From positions 1 to 56,626 of the forward strand of contig NZ_JABZEE010000020.1 of NCBI RefSeq assembly GCF_013387495.1: a DNA stretch of 56,626 nt, read 5' to 3'. The notes under the pieces were generated by a model, which made no database searches, was not told where the DNA came from, and saw nothing but the letters and a program-made list of their open reading frames with translations. The position numbers and the translations under genes are program-made. This DNA comes from Streptomyces sp. PKU-EA00015 (GTDB taxonomy: Bacteria > Actinomycetota > Actinomycetes > Streptomycetales > Streptomycetaceae). Below are positions 25,918 through 34,912 of the stretch, one piece after another. How positions within the stretch are numbered: the stretch's first letter is position 1; the number at the start of each line of letters is the position of its first letter.

Positions 25918-26340
25918 GGTCCTGGGGCTGCGCCCCGAGGGCGCGGGCGCGGCTGTGCCGCGTGGGGTGATTCCCCCGCCCCGCCCCTTCCCGAAACTCT
26001 GACGAGCACCGGGGCTCCGCCCCGGCCCCCGCGTCGTGCGCGGGCTTCGCCGCGCGGGATCTGTGGGGCTGCGCCCCGAACCCCAGCGCGAGCCCTGGGG
26101 CTCTGCCCCGGCGCCGTTCGCGCAGGCTTCGCCGCGCGGGATCTGGCCACGGTTGTCGGCAACTGTTCCGCTGCGCGATGGGGGCACCCCCGGACGGAGT
26201 CCGGGGGAGGTGGGCACAACGCAACGGGGGCGTCGCACGTTCGGGGCGCTCTCGGCCCAGGGGCCTGCGCCGCGCCCGTGCCGGGCGCATCCCGGGGGCC
26301 TGGGCCGCGCACCCGTGCCGGGCGCCCCCCGGGGCAGGCC
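25918..26340. repeat. GC-rich dispersed palindromic repeat region, copy A
   Basis: Nearly 450 bp without a gene between the convergent cbiD and cobM. It is packed with variants of GGGGCT(G/C)CGCCCC, CTTCGCCGCGCGGGATCT (twice), CCCCGCCCCTTCCCGAAAC and a hairpin of CCCCCGGAC with GTCCGGGGG. The same modules appear at 42110-42405 and at the right end of the window. Confidence 0.7.
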
Positions 26341-26342
26341 CG

Positions 26343-27092
26343 TCAGCAGGTGTGGCGGTCGCGTTCCGGGGAGTACAAATGGCTGTCGCGGAACTGCGTC
26401 GCCGCCAGCGTGCGGCCCACCAGGATCACCGCCGTCCGCGTCACCCCCGCCGACTTCACCTGGTCCGCGATGTCCTCCAGCGTGCCCCGCAGGACCAGTT
26501 CGTCCGGGCGGCTCGCCATCGCCACGACCGCCGCCGGGCAGTCCTTGCCGTAGTGCGGGACCAGTTCGTCGACGACCCGGTCCGCATAGCGCGCCGCCAG
26601 GTGCAGCACCAGCAGCGCCCCGCTCCTGCCCAGCGTCGCCAGGTCCTCGCCCTCCGGCATCGGCGTCGCCTGCTGGGCGACACGCGTCAGGATCACCGTC
26701 TGGCCCACGGTCGGGACCGTGAGCTCCCGCTTCAGCGCCGCGGCCGCCGCCGCGAACGCCGGTACGCCCGGGACCACTTCGTACGGCACACCCGCCGCGT
26801 CCAGCCGCCGCATCTGCTCGGCGACCGCGCTGAAGACCGACGGGTCTCCCGAGTGCAGCCGGGCGACGTCGTGGCCCTCCTCGTGGGCGCGGACCAGCTC
26901 GGCCGTGATGGCGTCCAGGTCCATCCGGGCCGTGTCCACCAGGCGCGCGTCCGGCGGGCATTCGGCCAGCAGTTCCGTGGGGACCAGGGAGCCCGCGTAC
27001 AGGCACACGCCGCACGACGCCAGCGTGCGCGCGCCGCGCACGGTGATCAGGTCGGCGGCTCCGGGGCCCGCACCGATGAAGTACACGGTCAT
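26343..27092 (-). CDS. cobM: Precorrin-4 C11-methyltransferase CobM
   Basis: A 249-residue tetrapyrrole methylase adding the C11 methyl to precorrin-4. MTVYFIGAGPGAADLITVRG is the N-terminal SAM loop; RLHSGDPSVFSAVAEQ and EVVPGVPAFAAAA follow. Its ATG overlaps the cobL stop as ATGA, so it is the second gene of a cobL-cobM unit. The much longer open frame reported upstream on the same strand is only high-GC read-through antisense or out of frame to cobL. Confidence 0.95.
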   Translation of the reverse strand: MTVYFIGAGPGAADLITVRGARTLASCGVCLYAGSLVPTELLAECPPDARLVDTARMDLDAITAELVRAHEEGHDVARLHSGDPSVFSAVAEQMRRLDAAGVPYEVVPGVPAFAAAAAALKRELTVPTVGQTVILTRVAQQATPMPEGEDLATLGRSGALLVLHLAARYADRVVDELVPHYGKDCPAAVVAMASRPDELVLRGTLEDIADQVKSAGVTRTAVILVGRTLAATQFRDSHLYSPERDRHTC

Positions 27093-28336
27093 GACAGTTC
27101 TCCGCTCTTGGTGACGGACCATTGGGTGACCGGCATCGCCTGGCGCCAGCCGGTGAACCCGCCGACGGGCACGGCGTGTGCGACCGCGAGCCGTACGAGC
27201 TCGCCGCCCAGCGCGCGGTACCGCTCGGCGAGCAGCGCCTCGGACTCCAGCGTCACGGTGTTGGCGACGAGCCGGCCGCCGGGCGCCAGCGCGTCCCAGC
27301 AGGCGTCCAGCAGGCCGGGGACGGTCAGCCCGCCGCCGATGAACACGGCGTCGGGCGCGGGCAGCCCGGCCAGGGCCTCGGGCGCCGCTCCGCGCACGAC
27401 GCGCAGGGCGGGCACGCCGAGGGTGTCGGAGTTGCGGGCGATGCGCTCGGCGCGCACCGCGTCGCGTTCGACGGTGACCGCGCGGCACGACGGATGCGTG
27501 CGCATCCACTCGATCGCGATCGACCCCGACCCGCCGCCGATGTCCCACAGGAGTTCGCCGGGCGCGGGCGCGAGCGCCGCGAGGGTGGCGGCGCGGACAT
27601 GGCGCTTGGTGAGCTGGCCGTCGTGCTCGTACGCCTCGTCCGGCAGACCCGGCGCGGCGGACAGCCGCAGGGCGCCGGGCGCGCGGCGGCAGTCGAGGGC
27701 GATGACGTTCAGCGGGTCGACGGCGCAGGCTGCGTCGGTGTCCCAGGTGTCGGCGGTGCCGTCGACGTGCCGTTCGGCGTCGGCGCCGAGCTGGGCGAGC
27801 ACGCGCATCCGCGTCGGGCCGTAGCCGCGGTCCCGCAACAGGGCGGCGACCTCGGCGGGCGTGTCCGCGCCCGTGCTGAGCACCAGGAGGCGGCGCCCGT
27901 CGTGCAGGGCGGCGGCGAGGCGGGCCGCCGGGCGGCCGACGAGCGTGACGACGCCGGTGTCCTCGACGGGCCAGCCGAGCCGGGCGCACGCGTACGAGAC
28001 GGAGGACGGATGCGGCAGCACGCGCAGCGCGTGGGGCCCGAGCTCGTCGGCGAGGGCGCGCCCGATGCCGTGGAAGAACGGGTCGCCGCTGGCGAGGACG
28101 GCGACGCGGCGCCCGGCGTGCGCGGCGAGGAGCCCGGGGACGGCGGGGCGCAGGGGGCTGGGCCACGGCACCCGTTCCCCGCCGCACTCGCCGGGCAGCA
28201 GCGCCAGCTGCCGCGTACCGCCGATGATCACCTCGGCTCCGCGCAGGGCGTCCTGGGAGGCGAGGGCGAGCCCCGGCCAGCCGTCCGCGCCGATCCCGAC
28301 GACGGTCACTGCAGGTGGGCGCGGTGCGGGGGTCAC
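27089..28336 (-). CDS. cobL: Precorrin-6Y C5,15-methyltransferase (decarboxylating) CobL
   Basis: A 415-residue two-domain enzyme equal to CbiE plus CbiT. The CbiE part (about 1-205) has TVVGIGADGWPGL and VAVLASGDPFFHGIG; the CbiT part (about 225-410) has LLWDIGGGSGSIAIEW (SAM motif I), RAVTVERDAVRAERI and VFIGGGLTVPGLLD. It methylates C5 and C15 and decarboxylates the C12 acetate of precorrin-6B. GTG start; a second GTG nine codons later is possible. A -10-like TAGAGT lies on the minus strand at 28379-28384. Coupled to cobM. Confidence 0.94.
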   Translation of the reverse strand: MTPAPRPPAVTVVGIGADGWPGLALASQDALRGAEVIIGGTRQLALLPGECGGERVPWPSPLRPAVPGLLAAHAGRRVAVLASGDPFFHGIGRALADELGPHALRVLPHPSSVSYACARLGWPVEDTGVVTLVGRPAARLAAALHDGRRLLVLSTGADTPAEVAALLRDRGYGPTRMRVLAQLGADAERHVDGTADTWDTDAACAVDPLNVIALDCRRAPGALRLSAAPGLPDEAYEHDGQLTKRHVRAATLAALAPAPGELLWDIGGGSGSIAIEWMRTHPSCRAVTVERDAVRAERIARNSDTLGVPALRVVRGAAPEALAGLPAPDAVFIGGGLTVPGLLDACWDALAPGGRLVANTVTLESEALLAERYRALGGELVRLAVAHAVPVGGFTGWRQAMPVTQWSVTKSGELS

Positions 28337-28479
28337 GGAGTCGGGTACCTCGGGAAGCGGGGGAGGGGACGGAGCCGCACTCTACTGTCCGCCCGGGACC
28401 GGCCTGACGGGCCCCCGCCGCTTTTCCTCCCCAGGCCCGACACTCGCGGGCTGTCAGTGGCGCGCGGCACACTGGACGC

Positions 28480-28722
28480 ATGTGCCGCAGCATCAAGACC
28501 CTTCGTCCGCCCGTGCTCCCCGAGGAGGCCACCGAGGAGGACATGCGCGCCGCCGCTCTGCAGTACGTGCGCAAGGTGTCCGGCTTCCGGGCGCCCGCCG
28601 CGCACAACCGGGAGGTGTTCGAGCAGGCCGTCGACGACATCACCGAGGCCACCCGCAGGCTCCTCGAAGGGCTCGAGGTGCGCGGCGGGGCCGTCAGGCG
28701 GTCGGCGCCGGACGCCGCATGA
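28480..28722 (+). CDS. DUF2277 family protein
   Basis: An 80-residue protein beginning MCRSIKTLRPPVLPEEATEE and containing AALQYVRKVSGFRAPAAHN, the nearly invariant core of DUF2277. The function is unknown. Its last 29 bp overlap the 3' end of the convergent DedA gene. A CACACT hexamer six bases before the ATG may be the -10 of a leaderless transcript. Confidence 0.88.
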   Translation: MCRSIKTLRPPVLPEEATEEDMRAAALQYVRKVSGFRAPAAHNREVFEQAVDDITEATRRLLEGLEVRGGAVRRSAPDAA

Positions 28723-29323
28723 CGTAGGCGGCCAGCGACCCGGCCGCGAACAGCGCCAGCACCGACACCGCCGCGCCGACCCAGCTCGCGCCGAGCCACT
28801 GGCCGCCGAAGTAGCCGAGGCCGACGCTGTAGCCGGCCCAGGCCAGACCGGCCAGGGCCGACCACGGGAGGAACTCCATCACCGTGCGTCGTGCGGCGCC
28901 CGCGCCCAGCGAGACGACCGACCGTCCGGCGGGCGCGAAGCGGGCGATGACGACGAGCGCTCCGCCGCCGCGGCTGAGCGCGGCGCCGAGACGTTCCTGC
29001 GCTCTGGTCAGGCGGCGGGAGCGGGCGATGGCGCGGTCGAAGCGGTCGCCGCCGCGCCAGGCGAGCCGGTAGGCGACCAGGTCGCCCAGCACGGACGCGG
29101 TCGCCGCGCAGAGCACGAGGACGAGCAGGGAGGGTACTTCGCGCTGCACCTGCCCCGCCGCGCCCGCGACGGTCGCCGTGGAGCCCGCGGCGGCAGCGGT
29201 CGCGGCCGTGATCACCAGCACACCGCTGGGCAGGACGGGCAGGAAGACGTCGAGGAGGACGGACAGGGCCACGACGGCGTAGATCCATGGGCTGCCGGTC
29301 AGCGACCCCACACTCTCCAGCAC
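28694..29323 (-). CDS. DedA-family membrane protein
   Basis: A 209-residue inner-membrane protein of the DedA/VTT type, which are thought to scramble or flip lipids. Features are an N-terminal hydrophobic stretch (PWIYAVVALSVLLDVFLPVL), the ALGD-like SVLGDLVAYRLAWRGG, the conserved ARFAPAGRSVVSLGAG (membrane-dipping arm with Arg) and three C-terminal membrane helices. The GTG start follows GGGGAGAG. Monocistronic; its promoter lies between it and the DoxX terminator. Confidence 0.85.
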   Translation of the reverse strand: MLESVGSLTGSPWIYAVVALSVLLDVFLPVLPSGVLVITAATAAAAGSTATVAGAAGQVQREVPSLLVLVLCAATASVLGDLVAYRLAWRGGDRFDRAIARSRRLTRAQERLGAALSRGGGALVVIARFAPAGRSVVSLGAGAARRTVMEFLPWSALAGLAWAGYSVGLGYFGGQWLGASWVGAAVSVLALFAAGSLAAYVMRRPAPTA

Positions 29324-29510
29324 CTTGTTCTCTCCCCGGTTCCGGTGACAAGGCCGCTGTGTCGCGAGGGGCGTCAGGGGGCGGCTTGACAGCTGTACAG
29401 CGTACGCCCGGGTGACGCGCAGAGATCGGGAGGGGTGCGGGAGGGGAGCGAGATGTCGTACACCGCGTGAACCCCCAGGGGGCGCGTACGACAGGCGCGA
29501 GGAACGCGAA

Positions 29511-29543
29511 GCGCCCGGCCCCTCGTGACGAGGGACCGGGCGC
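29511..29543 (-). terminator. Terminator behind the DoxX gene
   Basis: A 15-bp stem with one mismatch and a 3-nt loop (GCGCCCGG-C-CCCTCG with CGAGGG-A-CCGGGCGC) lies 75 bp after the DoxX stop on the minus strand. Confidence 0.75.
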
Positions 29544-29619
29544 CGCCACCACTCCGCGCGCGGAGCCCGGCTGGGACACGGGCAACCCAACGGCCGCCCG
29601 GGGAAGAGCGGTTGGGACG

Positions 29620-30087
29620 TCAGGCGGTCACGGCCGTCTTCTGCGCGCGGGTGCCCCCGCCCTCCCGCTCGGCGCCGCGCGCGCCGAACAGGCCGTCGAG
29701 CGCGAGCGCGCCGGGGCCGGTGAAGACCAGCAGCAGGAACGCCCAGCAGAACATGACGGACGCCTCGCCGCCGTTCTGGAGCGGGAACAGCGACTCCGGC
29801 TGGTGCACCGAGAAGTAGGCGTACGCCATCGAGCCGGACGCGAGGAATGCGGCGATGCGCGTGCCGAGGCCGAGCAGCACCAGCGCGCCGGCGACGAGCT
29901 GGATGACCGCCGCGTACCAGCCGGGCCAGACGCCGGTCTCCACGGTGGTGCCGTTCATCCCGCCGAGCACGCCGAACAGCGAGGCGGCGCCGTGGCACAG
30001 GAACAGCAGGCCGAAGACGATGCGGAACAGCCCGAGTGCGTACGGCTGCGCCTGATGCAGCCGACCGGGAAATGTGGGGGTTGCCAT
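29620..30087 (-). CDS. DoxX family membrane protein
   Basis: A 155-residue protein with four membrane helices: ALGLFRIVFGLLFLCHGAAS with the conserved His in LFLCHGAASLFG, then VIQLVAGALVLLGLGT, AAFLASGSMAYAYF and SVMFCWAFLLLVFTG. DoxX proteins take part in redox or thiol metabolism at the membrane; the exact role is unknown. A near-consensus DmdR iron box lies 42-60 bp upstream, so it is probably derepressed in iron starvation. The FAD protein gene ends just upstream on the same strand. Confidence 0.87.
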   Translation of the reverse strand: MATPTFPGRLHQAQPYALGLFRIVFGLLFLCHGAASLFGVLGGMNGTTVETGVWPGWYAAVIQLVAGALVLLGLGTRIAAFLASGSMAYAYFSVHQPESLFPLQNGGEASVMFCWAFLLLVFTGPGALALDGLFGARGAEREGGGTRAQKTAVTA

Positions 30088-30128
30088 GGGACTCCTTCGG
30101 TCATGGGGGACGGAACCGATGAGGAGGT

Positions 30129-30147
30129 CCAGGTTAGGCGGACCTAA
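30129..30147. promoter_or_regulatory. DmdR-type iron box upstream of doxX
   Basis: AGGTTAGGCGGACCTAA, preceded by CC, matches 15 of 19 positions of the Streptomyces iron box TTAGGTTAGGCTCACCTAA and keeps both half-sites. It overlaps the stop codon of the upstream FAD gene and lies where a promoter for doxX would be. Confidence 0.7.
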
Positions 30148-32162
30148 TTCATACTTGCAAGTTCAACATTCGGCCGTCGTCCGATTTCCGCCCCGCTCTC
30201 GACGCCGGCCTCGAGGTCCCTGCCCGGACCGCGGCCCGCGCCCGCGAGCGGCGGGGCGAGCGAGCGCAGGGCCGCACGCGCGACCGCGTCGGCATCCGAC
30301 AGCGTCACCGAGTCCACTCCCGGCCGGGCGCCCGCCGCGGTCACCCAGTGCACGCCCTCGGTGGGCACGCCGAACGCCAACCGGCGTGGATGCGCCCGCC
30401 CCTGACGGTTGACCAGACGGTACGGGCGCGGTGTGACATCCAGACCTCCGGTTTCGTAACCGTCGATGGCGTGGGGGCGGCACTGGCCTGTCTTCAGCAG
30501 CCGGCCCAGCAGCTCGTCGTCCGTCCTGCGCAGATCCGGCTCCGGCAGTCGCGCCTCGATCAGCGTGGTGAACGTCACGGCCGACCCCGGCACGTCCGGC
30601 GACTGCGCCGTGAACAGCCCGGCCTCGGTGCCCACCGACATCCGCGGCCCCACCACCTCCAGGACGCCCGCCTCGATCAGCGCCGTCATCTCCTCGATCC
30701 TGCGCCGGGGCGGGCCGATGGAGAGGAACGCGTTCAACGGCGTGTACCAGCGGTCGAGGTGGTCGCGGCGGGACGTACCGGTCAGACCTCCGTGGTCGAC
30801 GATCAGGCGCAGCTCGTTGCGGACGTCGCGCAGCACGTCGAGAGCCGCCTTCACCGGGCCCTCGACGTTGCCGAGCCCGGCGTGCGCGGCGTCTGCGCGC
30901 AGATACGCGAGCAGCCAGGCCCGGTGACCGGCGCGGGAGGTGAAGACCTCGCCCCGGTGCGGGCGCGCGAGGCGGTCCCACGACCAGCGGTCCGCCTCCG
31001 CCACGCCGAACGCCTGCAGCGTCTCGGCCTCCTCCGCACTGCCGTGCCCCGACGCCAGGAACCGCTCCCGGAAGCCTGTGACCGCGCCCGCGGTCTCACG
31101 CTCCCGGACCGCCGGCAGGGACGCGTAGTAGACGGTCTCCACCTCCTTGGCGACCAGCGGCCAGATCTCCGAGAGGAAGTCGGCCGGGTGCCCCGCCTCG
31201 GCCCGCTCACGGAAGCCGGCGATCACCCCCGGAGTCAGCACCAGCGGTTCGTGCCGTCCCGACGGGCCCTTGGCGTTGTCGCCGCGCGCCTGGTGGGGCA
31301 CGCCCCGCCGCGAGCCCGCGTACAGCTCCGGCTCGCGCCCGGACGGACGGTAGACGAGCCCCCGCTCCCCGTCGCGGACGAACGAGCCGCCGCGGCCCGT
31401 CGTCAACAGGGCCAGGTGGTCGAAGAAGCTGAGCCCCAGGCCGCGCAGCAGCACCCGCTCCCCGGCGGCGATGCCCGACAGGTCGAGGTCGGCCGGGTTG
31501 GCGGGCGGGAAGTGGCGCAGCCCCGGCCGGCGGGCCGCGTAGTCGGCGAGCTGAGCCGTGGACTGGCGCGAAACCACCGGCAGATGGCCCTGCGCGAGCA
31601 CGACCGCGCTCAGCCCGGACAGCATCGTGCCGTCGTCGAGCCGGAGCGACTGCAGCGGGTCCCGTACGTCGGCCGGGGCGTCACGGTCGTCCTCCAGCCG
31701 TACGGCGAGAGCCCGGTGCACCCGTACCTCCACCGTCTCCGGCGCCGAGCCCACCGTGCGGGCGAAGGCCCACTCCAGGTAGCGCCCGTAGCAGGCGCGG
31801 GTGGGGTAGTCGTCGGGGCCGAGTCGTTCGCCGCACCGGCCGGCGGCCCACTCGTACAGGCTCGGCCCCGGGCGTATCGGCCCCTCGCAGGCGACGCTGT
31901 CGTCCGTGAACACCGTCACCTGCGAGGCCACCGTGTTCATGAGCAGCTCGGCGTTCTGGTCGGTGCGCCACACACGGCCGGCGCCGGGAGCGGCGGGGTC
32001 GACGACATGGACGGTCAGGGGCGTGTCCGGGGCGAGGTCGGGGACGGAGGCGCAGAGCCGTTCGAGGAAACACGTGCCGCGGGGGCCTGCTCCGACGAGG
32101 GCTATCGCAAAGGGGCGGGGGGACTGCGCGGAACCTGCGGACAACACTGACTCCCGGGGCAT
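30144..32162 (-). CDS. FAD/NAD(P)-binding protein (PF13454 type)
   Basis: A 672-residue flavoprotein-like enzyme. The N-terminal Rossmann motif is FAIALVGAGPRGTCFLERL (GxGxxG), and VLLRGLGLSFFDHLALLTTGRGG forms a second nucleotide-binding segment near residue 235. VHVVDPAAPGAGRVW and LLMNTVASQVTVF are typical of the family, which includes large FAD proteins of unknown substrate. No signal peptide is evident. It may be transcribed with doxX, but the iron box and the spacing suggest a separate start for doxX. Confidence 0.82.
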   Translation of the reverse strand: MPRESVLSAGSAQSPRPFAIALVGAGPRGTCFLERLCASVPDLAPDTPLTVHVVDPAAPGAGRVWRTDQNAELLMNTVASQVTVFTDDSVACEGPIRPGPSLYEWAAGRCGERLGPDDYPTRACYGRYLEWAFARTVGSAPETVEVRVHRALAVRLEDDRDAPADVRDPLQSLRLDDGTMLSGLSAVVLAQGHLPVVSRQSTAQLADYAARRPGLRHFPPANPADLDLSGIAAGERVLLRGLGLSFFDHLALLTTGRGGSFVRDGERGLVYRPSGREPELYAGSRRGVPHQARGDNAKGPSGRHEPLVLTPGVIAGFRERAEAGHPADFLSEIWPLVAKEVETVYYASLPAVRERETAGAVTGFRERFLASGHGSAEEAETLQAFGVAEADRWSWDRLARPHRGEVFTSRAGHRAWLLAYLRADAAHAGLGNVEGPVKAALDVLRDVRNELRLIVDHGGLTGTSRRDHLDRWYTPLNAFLSIGPPRRRIEEMTALIEAGVLEVVGPRMSVGTEAGLFTAQSPDVPGSAVTFTTLIEARLPEPDLRRTDDELLGRLLKTGQCRPHAIDGYETGGLDVTPRPYRLVNRQGRAHPRRLAFGVPTEGVHWVTAAGARPGVDSVTLSDADAVARAALRSLAPPLAGAGRGPGRDLEAGVESGAEIGRRPNVELASMN

Positions 32163-32294
32163 GTGGGGTGCGCGACGGGCGCTGGAAGCGGATCGTCCGC
32201 CTCATCATGCCGGTGTCACGCCGCAGGCCACCGGGCCGGGTCCACGTCACACGCCCGCACGGCCGGAACGCGACGCCCGGTCAGGGGCCGTCCG

Positions 32295-33977
32295 TCAGGG
32301 GCCGCCTGTCAGGGTCCGCTCCAGCACGGTCGTCAGCCGCCGCGCCGCTCCGCCCCGCACCTCCTCAAGGCCCTCCGCCTTCTGGAGCCGCAGCGCGGCG
32401 GAACGGCCCCGCAGCGTCAGGGTCATCAGCTGGTTGCCGAACCACGGACCGCCCGTACGCCGCCAGTTCACGGACGGGGTGCCCGTGCGGCCGTGCCGGG
32501 CCAGCGCGCGGCCCAGCCGCCTCCCGAACCGGCTCCAGCCGAACCGGAACCCGACCCGGATCGCCGCGGGCACCGAATTGTGCAGCGGCGAGCACGTCAG
32601 CTGGAGCACCCGTGCCGCGGGCCGCCCGGCCGCCGGCCACACCGGCTCCGCCACATACGCGTGGTGCACGTCGCCGGAGAGCACGCACACCGTCGCGGGG
32701 GCGTCCTCACCGGCGCCCGCCTCCGCGATCAGGCGCGTCAGCTTCTCGAACGACGCCGGGAACGCCGCCCAGTGCTCCAGGTCCGCGCCTTGGCGCACCC
32801 GCTCGCTCAGCCGCGCCCAGCGTGCGCCCCGCCCGCCCCGGCACAGCGCCGCGTTCCACTCCTCCACGTCGTGGATCAGGGGCGGCAGCAGCCACGGAAG
32901 CGAGCTGCCGACGAGCAGGTGATCGAGCGAGCCCCGGCCGTCGAGCGCCTGGTCGCGCAGCCACGCGGCCTCCTGCGGGTCGAGCATCGCCCGGGCCTGC
33001 TCCTCCAGCACGCGTCCGGCCCGCGTGTCGACCATCAGCACCCGGGTACGGCCGAAGTCGCGGCGGTAGCTCCAGCGGACCGAGGCCGGGTCGGCATCCG
33101 CCCGCAGCGCGAACTTCCGCAGCGCGTCGGTCCCGTCCCCGGCCGCCCGCAGCTGCCCGTACAGCTCGTCGGCGTCCAGCTCGGCGGGGGAGAGGTTGCC
33201 CAGGTGCTGGTACACCCAGTACGACATGAGTCCGCCGGTCACCCGCTCCTGCCACCACGGTCTCGCCCGCATGTCCGCGAGCCAGGACGCGCTGGTGTTC
33301 CAGTCGTCGACCAGATCGTGGTCGTCGAAGATCATGCAACTGGGGACCGTCGACAGCAGCCAGCGCAGCTCGGGGTCGAGCCACGACTCGTCGTACAGGC
33401 GGGTGTACTCCTCGAAGTCCGCGACCTGCTCCGCCGGCGCCGCGGCGCCCGTGCCGGCCGCGGCCCGCCGCCCGGCGATCCACCGGCGGGTCGTGTCCGA
33501 CGTCTCGTCCGCGTAGACCTGGTCGCCGAGCAGAAGCAGCACGTCGGGCCGCCGGGCGGTGGGATCGGCGGCGAGCGCGGCGGCCAGGGTGTCCAGCGCG
33601 TCCGGGCCCACCGGGTCGTGCCCGCCGGCCGGCGGCGCGGCCCAGCGGCAGGAGCCGAAGGAGACGACGACGTCCGCCGAGGGCGCATCTGGCGTACGGA
33701 TCGTGCTGGGCGGGAAGCGCGAGTCGGGCAGCGGCCACACCCGCTCGCCGTCGAGCAGCACCTCGTAGCCCGAGGTCGTGCCCGGCGTGAGACCGGTCAC
33801 GACCACGAGCGCGTAGTGGTGGCCCGCGACGGCGAACGTGCGCGAGGAGCCGTGGCCGCCGCCTTCGCAGCGCACCTCGGCCGTGCACGGGCGGTCCGCC
33901 TCGACCCAGACGGTCGCGCTCGTGCCCGTGTCCCAGTCCACGTACCGCAGCAGCGGCCCCAGGCGCAGCCCGGCCAT
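32295..33977 (-). CDS. PhoD-like alkaline phosphatase
   Basis: A 560-residue metallophosphoesterase. An N-terminal Ig-like part (GPLLRYVDWDTGTSATVWVE, ALVVVTGLTPGTTSGYEVLL) precedes the PhoD catalytic domain: VVSFGSCRW, LLLLGDQVYADETSD, IFDDHDLVDDWNTS, VLMVDTRAGR and LSGDVHHAYVAEPV supply metal ligands. I start at the ATG after GGAAGGGG, 20 codons inside the longest frame. No Tat signal is present, unlike classical secreted PhoD, so it may act in the cytoplasm or on phosphodiesters. Confidence 0.88.
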   Translation of the reverse strand: MAGLRLGPLLRYVDWDTGTSATVWVEADRPCTAEVRCEGGGHGSSRTFAVAGHHYALVVVTGLTPGTTSGYEVLLDGERVWPLPDSRFPPSTIRTPDAPSADVVVSFGSCRWAAPPAGGHDPVGPDALDTLAAALAADPTARRPDVLLLLGDQVYADETSDTTRRWIAGRRAAAGTGAAAPAEQVADFEEYTRLYDESWLDPELRWLLSTVPSCMIFDDHDLVDDWNTSASWLADMRARPWWQERVTGGLMSYWVYQHLGNLSPAELDADELYGQLRAAGDGTDALRKFALRADADPASVRWSYRRDFGRTRVLMVDTRAGRVLEEQARAMLDPQEAAWLRDQALDGRGSLDHLLVGSSLPWLLPPLIHDVEEWNAALCRGGRGARWARLSERVRQGADLEHWAAFPASFEKLTRLIAEAGAGEDAPATVCVLSGDVHHAYVAEPVWPAAGRPAARVLQLTCSPLHNSVPAAIRVGFRFGWSRFGRRLGRALARHGRTGTPSVNWRRTGGPWFGNQLMTLTLRGRSAALRLQKAEGLEEVRGGAARRLTTVLERTLTGGP

Positions 33978-34065
33978 GTGTGCCCCTTCCGTCGCCCCGT
34001 ACGGTACGGAACGACGGGAGGGGCGGCCTGGTTCCACGCGGCCTGCGCGGGCCCGGGGGCTGCGA

Positions 34066-34719
34066 TCAGCAGCCGTTCAGTATGGACTGGAGCGCGCTCT
34101 TCTCGGCGGAGTCGACTTTCAGGTTCCAGTAGTACTTGGTGTGCACCCACATCCGGGCGTACATGCAGCGGTACGAGGTGACCGAGGGCAGCCACTCGGC
34201 CGGGTCCTGGTCGCCCTTGGCCTGGTTGACGTCGTCCGTGACCGCGATCAGCTGCGGGCGGGTCAGGTCGTTGGCGAACAGCTGGCGCTTGGAGGTGGTC
34301 CAGCTGTTCGCGCCGGAGCGCCACGCCTCGGCGAGCGGGACGATGTGGTCGATGTCGACGTCGGAGGCCGCGTACCAGGTGGCGCCGTCGTACGGGGAGT
34401 ACCAACTGCCGCTGACGGCCGCGCAGCTGGAGTCCTGGACGACGTTCGAGCCGTCGCGCTCGAGGACGACCTCGCGGGTGTTGCAGGCGCCCGACTGGGT
34501 GATCCAGTGCGGGAACAGGTCACGGCTGTAGCCGGTCGAGGAGCCCTCGGGGGCGACGGTCAGCTGGCTGAGGTAGCTGCGGGCGGTGGAGGCGCTGACA
34601 GGAGTGGGCGGCGCGGCCTGCGCGGCGGGAGCGGTCGCCAGCAGGCCGGTGGCCGCGACGGCGGAGGCTGCGGCGAGGACGGCCGCCCGGCGGGCGCGAC
34701 GCGCGTAGACACCAAACAT
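34066..34719 (-). CDS. Secreted HNH-family endonuclease (DUF1524 type)
   Basis: A 217-residue exported nuclease. Start ATG after AAGGAG; twin-basic start RRARRAAVLAAASAVAATG and cleavage near AAQA-AP. The HNH core is ASDVDIDHIVPLAEAWRSGA (metal His), followed by QLFANDLTRPQLIAVTDDVNQ and NQAKGDQDPAEWLP (Asn and Lys/Asp of the beta-beta-alpha metal site). Conserved Cys (SGACNTRE, SYRCMYA, LNGC) fit an extracellular enzyme. It probably digests external DNA. The larger in-frame ORF reaching 34854 is rejected. Confidence 0.9.
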   Translation of the reverse strand: MFGVYARRARRAAVLAAASAVAATGLLATAPAAQAAPPTPVSASTARSYLSQLTVAPEGSSTGYSRDLFPHWITQSGACNTREVVLERDGSNVVQDSSCAAVSGSWYSPYDGATWYAASDVDIDHIVPLAEAWRSGANSWTTSKRQLFANDLTRPQLIAVTDDVNQAKGDQDPAEWLPSVTSYRCMYARMWVHTKYYWNLKVDSAEKSALQSILNGC

Positions 34720-34900
34720 GCGAACTCCTTGGGTAGTGGGGGGATCGTGGCCGCCCCCGCGCCCTTCGGTGCGGGAGGGCCCAGGCGTGGCCATGCTGGC
34801 GGCGCCAGGTTGCTCGGGGATGGGCGCCAGGTAACAGAGTGACGACATGAGCACGTCACATCAAGGGTTCTGACGCTCCGGCACCGTCCGTCCCACGGGC

Positions 34901-34906
34901 TAGGGT
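34901..34906 (+). promoter_or_regulatory. -10 box of a leaderless promoter for the UPF0014 gene
   Basis: TAGGGT is followed by six bases and a GTG start codon, the same geometry as at the sensor kinase. Confidence 0.6.
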
Positions 34907-34912
34907 TGCCGC

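Noticed and set aside
26343..29585. A 1080-codon minus-strand frame covering cobM, cobL and DedA regions
   Set aside because: Only its last 250 codons (cobM) have a proper start and homology; the rest is out of frame with cobL and DedA.
34720..34854. Upstream extension of the HNH nuclease
   Set aside because: It would put 45 unrelated residues before a clear signal peptide, while the internal ATG has AAGGAG at ideal spacing.
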